Shown piece after piece: positions 9,266 through 16,588 of a stretch of 52,889 nt of DNA. Location of the stretch: positions 1-52,889 of the forward strand of contig JAQWRV010000037.1 in NCBI GenBank assembly GCA_029243545.1. Reading direction: 5' to 3'. The notes below the pieces were generated by a model. It was given only the letters and a program-made list of their open reading frames with translations, made no database searches and was not told where the DNA came from. Positions within the stretch are counted from its first letter, which is position 1, and each line of letters begins with the position of its first letter. A program made the translations under genes and the position numbers. The DNA comes from Rhodospirillaceae bacterium (GTDB taxonomy: Bacteria > Pseudomonadota > Alphaproteobacteria > Rhodospirillales > Rhodospirillaceae).

Positions 9266-10993
9266 TTATGAATCGTCAATGTTTGCCTGTCCGGCAACTC
9301 GGATCACTTCTTCGGCAGAGGTCGTGCCTTGCGCGGCCTTGATGAGACCATCCTCAAGGAGCGTTCTGAAATCACTATCTTGGGCGGCTCCGTGAAGCTC
9401 ATGGACAGGCCTATTCTGCATAACCAGATCTGCAATCGAGTCTGTTACCGCCGCCATCTCGTAAAGTCCAAGCCGTCCTTTATATCCAGTGTGCTGGCAT
9501 TCATCGCAGCCATTGGCCTGAACCCAGTTGGGTGTGCTGGTAACGAGATTGGGAAATCGTTGTCGCAAACTTTCATACTTTACCTGAATTGGTGACGGTG
9601 GTGTTGCCGGTAAGTTGCACTTTGGGCATATGCGCCGCGCTAATCGTTGCGCCATAACGGCTCGAACGGAAGATGCAACGAGAAAGGGCTCAACACCCAT
9701 ATCGATCAGTCGCGTGAAGGCGCTTAACGAATCATTGGTGTGAAGTGTCGAAAAAACCATATGGCCGGTCAATGAAGCCTGCACAGCAATTTCGGCGGTT
9801 TCTACATCGCGAATTTCACCAATCATAATGGTATCAGGATCTTGACGCAGTATTGAACGTAAAGCGCGCGCGAAGGTGTAGCCAATATCGCTTTTGGTCT
9901 GAACTTGTGTGACACCGTGAATATTATATTCTACTGGGTCCTCGACAGTGATGATCTTCTTCTTGCCATCGATAACGTATTCAAGAGCAGCCTTCAGCGT
10001 TGTGGACTTGCCTGAGCCCGTTGGTCCTGTGACTAGTACAATGCCATAGGGTTCTTTTATCAATGTTGAGAAAAGTTCGAAGTGGTCGGGTGCCATACCG
10101 ATCCGATCAAGCGAAAACTCTTTCTGCTCCTTTAGCAGAATACGCATGACGATGGATTCACCCCATACACCTGGCAATGAAGATACCCGAACATCAAGGT
10201 CCCGCCCGCTAATTCGCATTCCGATCCGACCGTCCTGCGGTAGCCGCCGCTCGGCAATGTCGATACCGGAAATCAATTTGATACGTGATGCCACGGCGTC
10301 AAACCGATTGCGGGGTAATGTCAGCCGGGTTTGTAAAACACCGTCAATTCTATAACGGATGTCAAATTCTTGTTCGCGTGGTTCAACATGGATATCAGAA
10401 GCTCCTTCGCTCACAGCTTGAGCGAGGGTATTTGATACCAGTTCAACAACGGGAGCTTCTTCAGCCAACTCTCTGAGATGGGCAACATCATCGCCCATTT
10501 CGTATGTGTCACCTAATAGACTCTGACGCACGAGATCTAACGCAAAATCTAAATCTCTGCTCGCGGTCAGCCACCAAGAAATTGATTCACCTTCGAAGGC
10601 GTCGCACACCGTTTCCCGCAAACTGGGCTCAAGAGGGTCGCGACTGATACAGCGGAACGCCCCTGACTCTTCTTTCCACAATAACGTTTCAGCGTCGAGC
10701 CACCACGTTACGGGGATTGCGGTGTTGTTTAGGCATTCCAGGTACTCGTTGGGGTCTTGAGGAATGTCAGCCCGCTCCAAAATTTTGAAGCCTAATTGTT
10801 TCGACAATGCCTGGAGCACATCATTTTCAGCGACAGCGCCTATGCGGATCAGTATAGCACCCAAGCGGCCACCAAATTGTTCTTGAAATGAAAGTGCCTT
10901 AGCAAGATCCGCTTCTGAAACATGATCTTTGTCTTGCAGCATCTTTCCAATGGGCGGAGCGCTATCGTCTGCTGAGGCGGCGGCAATATTCAT
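9266..10993 (-). CDS. gspE: Type II secretion / type IV pilus assembly ATPase (GspE/PilB family)
   Basis: A 575-residue hexameric traffic ATPase. Residues ~15-70 resemble the MshEN N-terminal domain. Walker A GPTGSGKS is at 323-330, the Walker B-like segment MIGEIRD at 390-396, and the tetracysteine zinc motif is CPKC (457/460) plus CDEC (497/500), as in GspE and PilB. SDIHVEP and the arginine-rich RLPQDGRIG stretch are also typical. It would power pseudopilus or pilus assembly at the inner membrane. No other gsp/pil core gene is adjacent; a prepilin peptidase lies 3 kb away on the same strand. GspE and PilB cannot be separated firmly from sequence alone, so the symbol is tentative. Confidence 0.9.
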   Translation of the reverse strand: MNIAAASADDSAPPIGKMLQDKDHVSEADLAKALSFQEQFGGRLGAILIRIGAVAENDVLQALSKQLGFKILERADIPQDPNEYLECLNNTAIPVTWWLDAETLLWKEESGAFRCISRDPLEPSLRETVCDAFEGESISWWLTASRDLDFALDLVRQSLLGDTYEMGDDVAHLRELAEEAPVVELVSNTLAQAVSEGASDIHVEPREQEFDIRYRIDGVLQTRLTLPRNRFDAVASRIKLISGIDIAERRLPQDGRIGMRISGRDLDVRVSSLPGVWGESIVMRILLKEQKEFSLDRIGMAPDHFELFSTLIKEPYGIVLVTGPTGSGKSTTLKAALEYVIDGKKKIITVEDPVEYNIHGVTQVQTKSDIGYTFARALRSILRQDPDTIMIGEIRDVETAEIAVQASLTGHMVFSTLHTNDSLSAFTRLIDMGVEPFLVASSVRAVMAQRLARRICPKCNLPATPPSPIQVKYESLRQRFPNLVTSTPNWVQANGCDECQHTGYKGRLGLYEMAAVTDSIADLVMQNRPVHELHGAAQDSDFRTLLEDGLIKAAQGTTSAEEVIRVAGQANIDDS

Positions 10994-11008
10994 GATCGGT
11001 TCAGTTTT

Positions 11009-11347
11009 TCAACCGTCTTGGAAGACGGTGACGTTTGTCCAGCTATAGCAGATCATCGGGTTCTGTTCTCTTTGATCGGTCAAGTCGACTAAACTGCCAG
11101 CTATTGGTTTTCGGAGGCCTTGGTTTTGATCAAAAGAAATGACAGGGCGATCATCAATAGCAGATGGTGCGGGAAGGGCGCCTTGATCGCTTAGGCCACG
11201 AAGCGCCTTCAAAGCAGCTTCGACGAGATCTTCATATGCGGCATAGGGGTCTATGCCATGGCCCAAAGGGCCATCTGTTAGGTCGACAAGAGAGGCAACA
11301 TAATCGCCGCCATCCGCTCTTAAGACTTGTACAGGAAAATCTGGCAT
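11009..11347 (-). CDS. Small HicB-like hypothetical protein
   Basis: About 112 residues from ATG 11347 (MPDFPVQVLRADGGDYVASL), with AGAG upstream; the frame continues to a TTG at 11407. The pattern of beta strands followed by YAAYEDLVEAALKALRGL resembles the HicB-type partial-RNaseH fold, but there is no HicA toxin beside it and no DNA-binding tail is evident. It ends 15 bases before the secretion-ATPase start and is probably the first gene of the minus-strand operon. Function is unknown; a regulator or orphan antitoxin-like role is only a possibility. Confidence 0.55.
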   Translation of the reverse strand: MPDFPVQVLRADGGDYVASLVDLTDGPLGHGIDPYAAYEDLVEAALKALRGLSDQGALPAPSAIDDRPVISFDQNQGLRKPIAGSLVDLTDQREQNPMICYSWTNVTVFQDG

Positions 11348-11511
11348 CGGGCCGTACTCTTTAATAAGCGTGCGTGCGGCACCTAGAGGCGAGGCGCCAT
11401 CACACAACTTCTAGTCTCCATGGTACGGTTACGCTGCGTCCATGCCAATGCTAGAAGTCTTGAATATAGCCACTATGACAAATATGTAAGGGCCTAGAAA
11501 TAAATCCTTTT

Positions 11512-11540
11512 TTGACGGTATGCGTCTACCAAGGCATAAG
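11512..11540 (+). promoter_or_regulatory. Predicted sigma70-type promoter for the SGNH gene pair
   Basis: TTGACG at 11512-11517 (5/6 to the -35 consensus) is separated by 17 bases from CATAAG at 11535-11540 (4/6 to the -10 consensus), about 60 bases upstream of the GTG start at 11601. It is predicted from sequence only. Confidence 0.35.
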
Positions 11541-11600
11541 GCATGAGGGCATTCTAGAGACCTCAGATCGTTTTAAGAGTCTAGGGCGGCGGCAAACTTT

Positions 11601-12614
11601 GTGAAAAACATTTCACTCCTTCTGATAACAGTCATGGTGTGCCTCGCATGTGCGGAAGGCGCTTTTCGAGTTCTTGGGTACGCGCCGCGGACGCTGGAGC
11701 CCAACCGGTTCTTCTTGGATGGTTTAGATTCAACGTGGTCTGTTCCAGATAAAGAACTTGGCTGGATCAACCGCCAAGGAGTATCCGTTTCCATAGAAGA
11801 AGGCGCGGTACCTATGACATTTTGGAGTCATGGCCGCCGCGCATCACGGCCGGATTCTACAAACCCTTCTGGAAACGCACCTATAATGATTGTTGGCGGC
11901 AGTAACGCCCAATCTTACGGTGTGCGCGATGGGTCTTCTTTTCCATATTTACTAGCCAAGCAGTTCTCTGATTACTGGGTCGAGAACTTTGGCAATGGTG
12001 GTTTTGGAACGGTTCAAACATTTCTTCTAACGAAGCGTATGTTGAAAGAGTTTTACGAAGGGCGGGCCCCAGCTTTGATTATTGCAACGTTTGCGGATTC
12101 ACATGTCGTTCGAAATGTTTCTGATCAGTCATGGGTTTACAGTATTTCAGACTCCGCGGGTCGGTACGTTTCTCCTCCTCACTTTCGCATTGACGGCCCT
12201 GAATTTTCTTTTCATCCGTATCGAACGATTGGGCTATGGCCGCTGGAGTCCCATTCCGCTCTGGTCACGGCTACCCACCATACTTGGCTTCAAACAATCG
12301 CTCACGAGACGGCAGGGCAAGGTATCCCGGTTACCCGGCATGCATTTAATCAGCTTTCCGATCTGGCAAAAGCGCACGGTAGTAAATTCTTAGTAGTGGT
12401 TATGGAGGACTATCGGGAAATCGCTGAAGATGTATTCAAAGATGCTGAATTCCCGGTATTGAATTGCAGTGGCTTCGAAAGAACGGCACCACAAGAATAT
12501 CTTCTCGGCGGAGGCGGCCATCCGAACGTGAGTTTTCACGAACACTTTGCACGCTGTGTGGGGAACTGGATTAAAGCACATCTCCTTTCACCCGATAATT
12601 TGCAGTCACCATGA
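11601..12614 (+). CDS. Exported or membrane-anchored SGNH-fold protein with divergent block I
   Basis: A 337-residue protein with a GTG start and a hydrophobic N-terminus (ISLLLITVMVCLACAEGAF) acting as signal or anchor, then an SGNH/GDSL-hydrolase-like domain. Block I reads IVGGSNAQSYGV (GGSN instead of GDSL), the block II Gly is in NFGNGGFGT, and the block V His is in GGGHPN. The usual block III Asn is replaced (ATFADSH), so the oxyanion hole differs from the family. It overlaps the next gene by ATGA. SGNH proteins of this type often acylate or deacylate surface polysaccharides, which fits the glycosyltransferase neighbourhood, but substrate and activity are unknown. Confidence 0.7.
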   Translation: MKNISLLLITVMVCLACAEGAFRVLGYAPRTLEPNRFFLDGLDSTWSVPDKELGWINRQGVSVSIEEGAVPMTFWSHGRRASRPDSTNPSGNAPIMIVGGSNAQSYGVRDGSSFPYLLAKQFSDYWVENFGNGGFGTVQTFLLTKRMLKEFYEGRAPALIIATFADSHVVRNVSDQSWVYSISDSAGRYVSPPHFRIDGPEFSFHPYRTIGLWPLESHSALVTATHHTWLQTIAHETAGQGIPVTRHAFNQLSDLAKAHGSKFLVVVMEDYREIAEDVFKDAEFPVLNCSGFERTAPQEYLLGGGGHPNVSFHEHFARCVGNWIKAHLLSPDNLQSP

Positions 12615-13612
12615 CATCTTTTCGTTCTTTTATCGCACTGTTCAGCCTTGCTTCGGGTTCTGTACTCGCCACATGTCTAATCTTTGAGTTATTTTGCCGC
12701 ATCGTCTTAGATGATGGCATGCATTATCACCTTGAAATGTGGAAATATGCGACGTCCTTAAAGGAATTTGCTGATGACTCGGCAATCGGTCACCAGCACG
12801 TGCCGGGGTCGCAAGCACGGCTTATGGGCGTTGACGTGAAGATCAATGCCAATGGATTGCGTGACGCACCCTTTGACGCATCTGCCAAAAGTCTGCGTAT
12901 TTTGATGCTCGGCGATTCTGTGACGTTCGGCTGGGGCGTTCCCCATTCAGAGACAGTGGCGGAGCGGTTGGAGCAGGATCTCAAGAAACGCCTCAACATG
13001 CCCGTTGACGTCATTAATGCTGGTGTTGGGAACTACAACACATCTATGGAAGTAGCTTGGTTTTTTGAGCAAGGCATGGCCTACAAACCTGACGTCATCG
13101 TCCTCAATGTCTTTGTCAATGACGCGGAGATGACACCAGAATACAGTCCTGTGTCGATGTGGGATCGCTTTCTCTACAGCCGCGTTATTCTTTTTGGTGC
13201 GATTGACACGGTGGCGCGTACTTTATTCGGTGATCTCGAATGGGATGCCTATTACCAAGGCCTCTACGAAGATTCCGCGCCGGGCTGGCTGGCGATGCAA
13301 GCAGCTTTCGGCCAGTTGGCCAATTTTTGCCGCGACAACGGCATCCCCCTCGTTCTCGTAGATTATCCGGAGCTGAGGGAACTCGATCCCTATCCTTTTT
13401 CCGGTGTATCGGTAAAACTTGATGATATGGCCCAAGCGCAAGGCGTTAAATACGTGTCACTTCTGCCTGCCGTTCAGGCTGAAGATCCAATGACGCTTTG
13501 GGTCTCGCAGCCAGACCCGCATCCTAATGCGCGCGCGGCCAAGCTAATGTCCGACTACTTTGAGCCGCGTTTGACTGAGCTTATGAATATCAATGCCATA
13601 ACTGCGCCATAG
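12611..13612 (+). CDS. Membrane-anchored SGNH/GDSL hydrolase-fold protein
   Basis: A 333-residue protein with an N-terminal transmembrane or signal segment (residues ~8-30) and canonical SGNH blocks: block I LGDSVTFGWG (~102-111), block II GVGNYNTS, block III NVFVNDAE and block V DPHPN, so Ser, Gly, Asn and Asp/His are all present. Its ATG overlaps the stop of the preceding SGNH gene (ATGA). The pair combines one canonical and one divergent SGNH domain. It probably acts in the periplasm as an esterase or O-acyltransferase-like enzyme on glycans; the substrate is not evident. Confidence 0.75.
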   Translation: MTSFRSFIALFSLASGSVLATCLIFELFCRIVLDDGMHYHLEMWKYATSLKEFADDSAIGHQHVPGSQARLMGVDVKINANGLRDAPFDASAKSLRILMLGDSVTFGWGVPHSETVAERLEQDLKKRLNMPVDVINAGVGNYNTSMEVAWFFEQGMAYKPDVIVLNVFVNDAEMTPEYSPVSMWDRFLYSRVILFGAIDTVARTLFGDLEWDAYYQGLYEDSAPGWLAMQAAFGQLANFCRDNGIPLVLVDYPELRELDPYPFSGVSVKLDDMAQAQGVKYVSLLPAVQAEDPMTLWVSQPDPHPNARAAKLMSDYFEPRLTELMNINAITAP

Positions 13613-13889
13613 CACGTCAATTTTGATACGTTTGCTGGGCCTGTTCGCAGGAGTGGGCCCACATCTCGCGATACAAATTTTCCAGCGATTGAGTAGGTGA
13701 CGGTTCGGCGCCTGTCGCTTCTTAGAGCAGGCCGCCGCCGGAAAAAATACCTCCCCAGGTGACATAGGTGGTGCTTGCTCCACGCTGCCACAATCCATGC
13801 AGAATCGTAACTTGCCGCGCGCTATGGATCGACTAATCCGTATAGGGCGGGAAGCAGACAGCGTATGGAGTTGATGATGTCATATCGGT

Positions 13890-14408
13890 TTAAAAGCCGG
13901 GCTTTAGTACGGTGGGTCCGACGATGCCTGGCACACCCCATAATGCAGCCAGGTAAGCCGCCAGAATACCGATAGCCAATCCTGGTCCCAGTGGCATTTC
14001 TCCTCTCCACAAGGCTTTCTGTTTGATCAATGAGGCGAAGCCCACTGCCGCTAAGGTCAACAATCCTGATAGGGCCATAATGTAAGGGAGCGCCCAGGGG
14101 CCGAGCCACAGGCCGCCGACGGCAACCAGCTTGACGTCGCCCAGGCCCATAGCTTCCCGACCTTTGGCGCGGGTTACGATCCAGCGTAGACCCCAGAATA
14201 CGGCCGTGTTGATCAGTGCACCGAGCGTAGCATCGATCCAGCCAATGCCCACCGGAGAGCCCAAAGCCAAAATCAATACGGCGGCAATGGTGAGGGCAAT
14301 CTGCAGTATGTCCGGTAGGTATCCAGTCTTGAAATCGATCCAGGCCAGGGTACCGAGGCCCCCTGCAAGCATGGCAACGCTGGCGTAAGCAACAATATCA
14401 GCAGTCAT
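13890..14408 (-). CDS. Prepilin peptidase, short A24 type (CpaA/GspO-like)
   Basis: A ~172-residue integral membrane protein (start at ATG 14408; an upstream ATG at 14426 is in frame). It contains the two aspartates of the GxGD aspartyl protease family: AWIDFKTGYLPD near residue 25 and GLGDVKL in mid-protein. The cytoplasmic methylase domain with paired cysteines found in long GspO/PilD proteins is absent, as in CpaA-type enzymes. It would cleave leader peptides of pilins or pseudopilins at the inner membrane, pairing functionally with the ATPase at 9266-10993. Confidence 0.88.
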   Translation of the reverse strand: MTADIVAYASVAMLAGGLGTLAWIDFKTGYLPDILQIALTIAAVLILALGSPVGIGWIDATLGALINTAVFWGLRWIVTRAKGREAMGLGDVKLVAVGGLWLGPWALPYIMALSGLLTLAAVGFASLIKQKALWRGEMPLGPGLAIGILAAYLAALWGVPGIVGPTVLKPGF

Positions 14409-14515
14409 GGCGGCACTTTCGTTCAAATCGCATGGCTATGCAACGAAAGCCGCATCCTGTACCGCGAAGGCTTGATTTCACCTGAAACCTCAGGTTACGT
14501 CATGGCGCGCGCCGC

Positions 14516-14589
14516 GCGGGTGTAGTTCAATGGTAGAATGAAAGCTTCCCAAGCTTTAGACGAGGGTTCGATTCCCTCCATCCGCTCCA
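14516..14589 (+). tRNA. tRNA-Gly (anticodon CCC)
   Basis: A 74-base cloverleaf with the 3' CCA encoded. The acceptor stem is GCGGGTG with CATCCGC (one G-T pair), the D stem GTTC/GAAT, the anticodon stem AAAGC/GCTTT enclosing TTCCCAA (anticodon CCC), and the T stem GAGGG/CCCTC around TTCGATT. It reads glycine GGG codons. Confidence 0.95.
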
Positions 14590-14591
14590 CC

Positions 14592-14864
14592 ATGTCGGCC
14601 AAACGCGACGCTCCGTCCATGACAGCATGTGTAAGCGGAATTGTGTTTTATGGCTTGGCGTTGTGCGTTACCGGTATGTGCGTGTTCAATATCGGCCTGA
14701 CCTAAGATCTATCAGCCCTTGGCACTCAGTCCGGTCAATACGTACCAGCGGCCTTTCAGAACATTTTGGGTATCACGGGGCCTCCGCTTTATGCGTTTGC
14801 CGTCGGCCTGCGGATCGCACTTGCCTTTGACTGGGTGCTCTGGTTTGACGTGACCTTGGCATGA
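14592..14864 (+). pseudogene. Small membrane-protein gene interrupted by an in-frame TAA
   Basis: Two bases after the tRNA, an ATG at 14592 opens a frame that reads 37 residues including a hydrophobic stretch (SGIVFYGLALCVTGMCVFNI) to TAA at 14703-14705. It then continues in the same frame for 52 further codons of membrane-protein-like sequence (PPLYAFAVGLRIALAFDWVLW) to TGA at 14862-14864. The second half starts directly after the stop without a start codon. This looks like a ~90-residue membrane protein split by a point nonsense mutation. The family is not recognised; a chance hydrophobic frame cannot be excluded. Confidence 0.35.
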
Positions 14865-15042
14865 CCAATGATTTCGTCATGCCTGAGGACGTTGAGACTG
14901 AAGACCAGCAATAGCCCCGCAGCTGGGTCATCTTCAATTTAAGAAAATCAATCCCAGCTAAGTGCGTTTTCCCTTTCCAAGGCCAGTTAAAGTGGTAGCA
15001 TTCTGAAGCAAATGGATAGGATGTGAGGGGGGGCGCTAAGCC

Positions 15043-16212
15043 ATGAAAACCAGCGCACATGAACAATTCGCGCATGCGATGTTGCCTGAAACTACGGTGG
15101 ATGAGTTTTCCCGTCAGGAATTTGTAAAGTCCTTCAAGCTGCACCTTGCCAACAAAGTGAGCCCGAACAACAGGGTGGTCTACGAGCGACAGGTGAGGCC
15201 GGCGTTTGAAAAAGAACATGGCCGGCCGCCGAAAAACCGCCATGAGATTCGCAAAGTCATGAATCGTGACGACCATTATAAAACGTGGAGTTCGCTTTTG
15301 CGCACCAGTCAGGAAATGATGTGGACATCCTGTCAGGTTCCGGTTGCGCGGCAACTTGATGCACTGATTGACACTGCTAAAACCGCCAACGGCGCGGGCG
15401 GGACCCTCACCCTCAATCCCGATGTGGCAATGCCGCGCTATCTCACGGCCGTTGACATCCATTGCCAGCCAGGCAGTTATCACGCCGAAGTCGCGAAAGA
15501 CGATGTGGCGGCGGGTGCGGTCTATGACCGTGGCGTGTATCTCTACGCCATGGGCCGTATAGGCCCTGCCAACGATGACATCGGCGCCAGCCAGGTTGCC
15601 TATATTCAGCATGCTTATCCCGATCTGGCGCCCAAGCGCATTCTTGATCTCGGTTGCGCGGCAGGCCATTCCACCGCGCCCTACAAGCAGGCTTATCCAG
15701 ACGCGGAAATTTTCGCTGTCGATGTGGCTGCACCTATGGTGCGCTACGCTCACGCCCGGGCGGAGTCGCTTGGTGTGCCCATTCACTTTTCTCAACAGAA
15801 CGCAGAGTCTATGGATTTCGAGGATGGGTCGTTCGACCTTATTGTTTCACACATCCTTATTCATGAAACATCGACAACAGCCTTCCGCAACATAATGAAA
15901 GAGTGTCACAGGTTGCTAGCGCCGGCCGGCCTGGCTGTTCATTCGGAAACGCCGCCGTACAAAAACATGGACGACTACGACGCCTTCATTCTCGATTGGG
16001 ATGCCTACAACAACAACGAGCCGTTTTGGGGTAAGTCGCACGAAATTGAACCGCGTGAGGCAGCAGTAGAATCTGGGTTTGATCCCGACAAGACATTTGA
16101 AACCATGGCGCCGAGCGCCTTTGAAGCGGCGCAGGCCAAGCGGTCCAACGTATTCCAAGGCGGTGACTTTGGCGGTGGCGGACTTTGGTACCTCTACGGG
16201 TTCCAGAAATAG
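15043..16212 (+). CDS. Class I SAM-dependent methyltransferase (module copy A)
   Basis: A 389-residue protein. Residues ~1-185 form a long family-specific N-terminal region; residues ~195-330 are a Rossmann methyltransferase core with motif I LDLGCAAG (201-208), an acidic post-II residue in VDVAAPMVRYAH, and IVSHILIHE as motif IV. It is a clear paralogue of the methyltransferase at 25326 (shared LxLNPDxxxPxY, IxxQPGxY, PMxRYAH). No signal peptide is visible, so it is cytoplasmic. A small gene of the partner family follows 9 bases downstream. The substrate is unknown; the ubiE-like core suggests a small molecule but does not prove it. Confidence 0.8.
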   Translation: MKTSAHEQFAHAMLPETTVDEFSRQEFVKSFKLHLANKVSPNNRVVYERQVRPAFEKEHGRPPKNRHEIRKVMNRDDHYKTWSSLLRTSQEMMWTSCQVPVARQLDALIDTAKTANGAGGTLTLNPDVAMPRYLTAVDIHCQPGSYHAEVAKDDVAAGAVYDRGVYLYAMGRIGPANDDIGASQVAYIQHAYPDLAPKRILDLGCAAGHSTAPYKQAYPDAEIFAVDVAAPMVRYAHARAESLGVPIHFSQQNAESMDFEDGSFDLIVSHILIHETSTTAFRNIMKECHRLLAPAGLAVHSETPPYKNMDDYDAFILDWDAYNNNEPFWGKSHEIEPREAAVESGFDPDKTFETMAPSAFEAAQAKRSNVFQGGDFGGGGLWYLYGFQK

Positions 16213-16221
16213 GGGCCGGCT

Positions 16222-16572
16222 ATGCCAGATGACGTGCAGCTACAGAAACACTCCAAAGGCCAGCGTCCGCAGCTCTTCAGTGACCCCGCAATCGACAAAT
16301 TACTCGCCATGGTTATGGCCTTGGCGGGCGAGGTGGCGGTTATGCGTGACCGTAACGATACCTTAGAGCGCCTCATAGATGACAAGGGTCTCATCGCTAA
16401 GGATGAAATTGAGTCCTACCGTCCCTCAACGGAGGTGATGGCGGAGCGCGATGCCTGGCGGGCAGACTACCTCTCTCACATTCTGCGTATTGTTGACCTT
16501 GATGGTGACGACATGGCAAATACCGACATGTCCGAGTCCTGGCACGAGGCTATGGACAGCGCCTCCAAGTAA
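16222..16572 (+). CDS. Small conserved partner of the methyltransferase (module copy A)
   Basis: A 116-residue, mostly helical, charged protein without signal or membrane segment. Its core (LFSDPAIDKLLAMVMALAGE ... ERLIDDKGLI ... EIESYRPS) aligns with the small protein at 25011-25313 (FLGNPILDNMMTSLIALGAE ... EALLAEKGVTNAMIEKYMPT). Both lie directly beside a paralogous methyltransferase, so this looks like an accessory subunit or assembly partner. Function is unknown; the pairing is the main evidence. Confidence 0.65.
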   Translation: MPDDVQLQKHSKGQRPQLFSDPAIDKLLAMVMALAGEVAVMRDRNDTLERLIDDKGLIAKDEIESYRPSTEVMAERDAWRADYLSHILRIVDLDGDDMANTDMSESWHEAMDSASK

Positions 16573-16588
16573 CCTGTGCTGGAATTCT

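Noticed and set aside
13613-13889. Minus-strand frame reading HGLWQRGASTTYVTWGGIF to a stop near 13723
   Set aside because: It has no usable start codon and only ~36 codons; probably chance or an unrecognisable remnant.
14516-15042. tRNA-Gly as a possible integration site for the accessory region to its right
   Set aside because: No integrase gene and no second copy of the tRNA 3' end was seen in the window.
14773-15795. A 340-codon minus-strand frame opposite the first methyltransferase
   Set aside because: It is antisense to a well-supported methyltransferase and its sequence is Arg/His-rich without domain features; a shadow frame.
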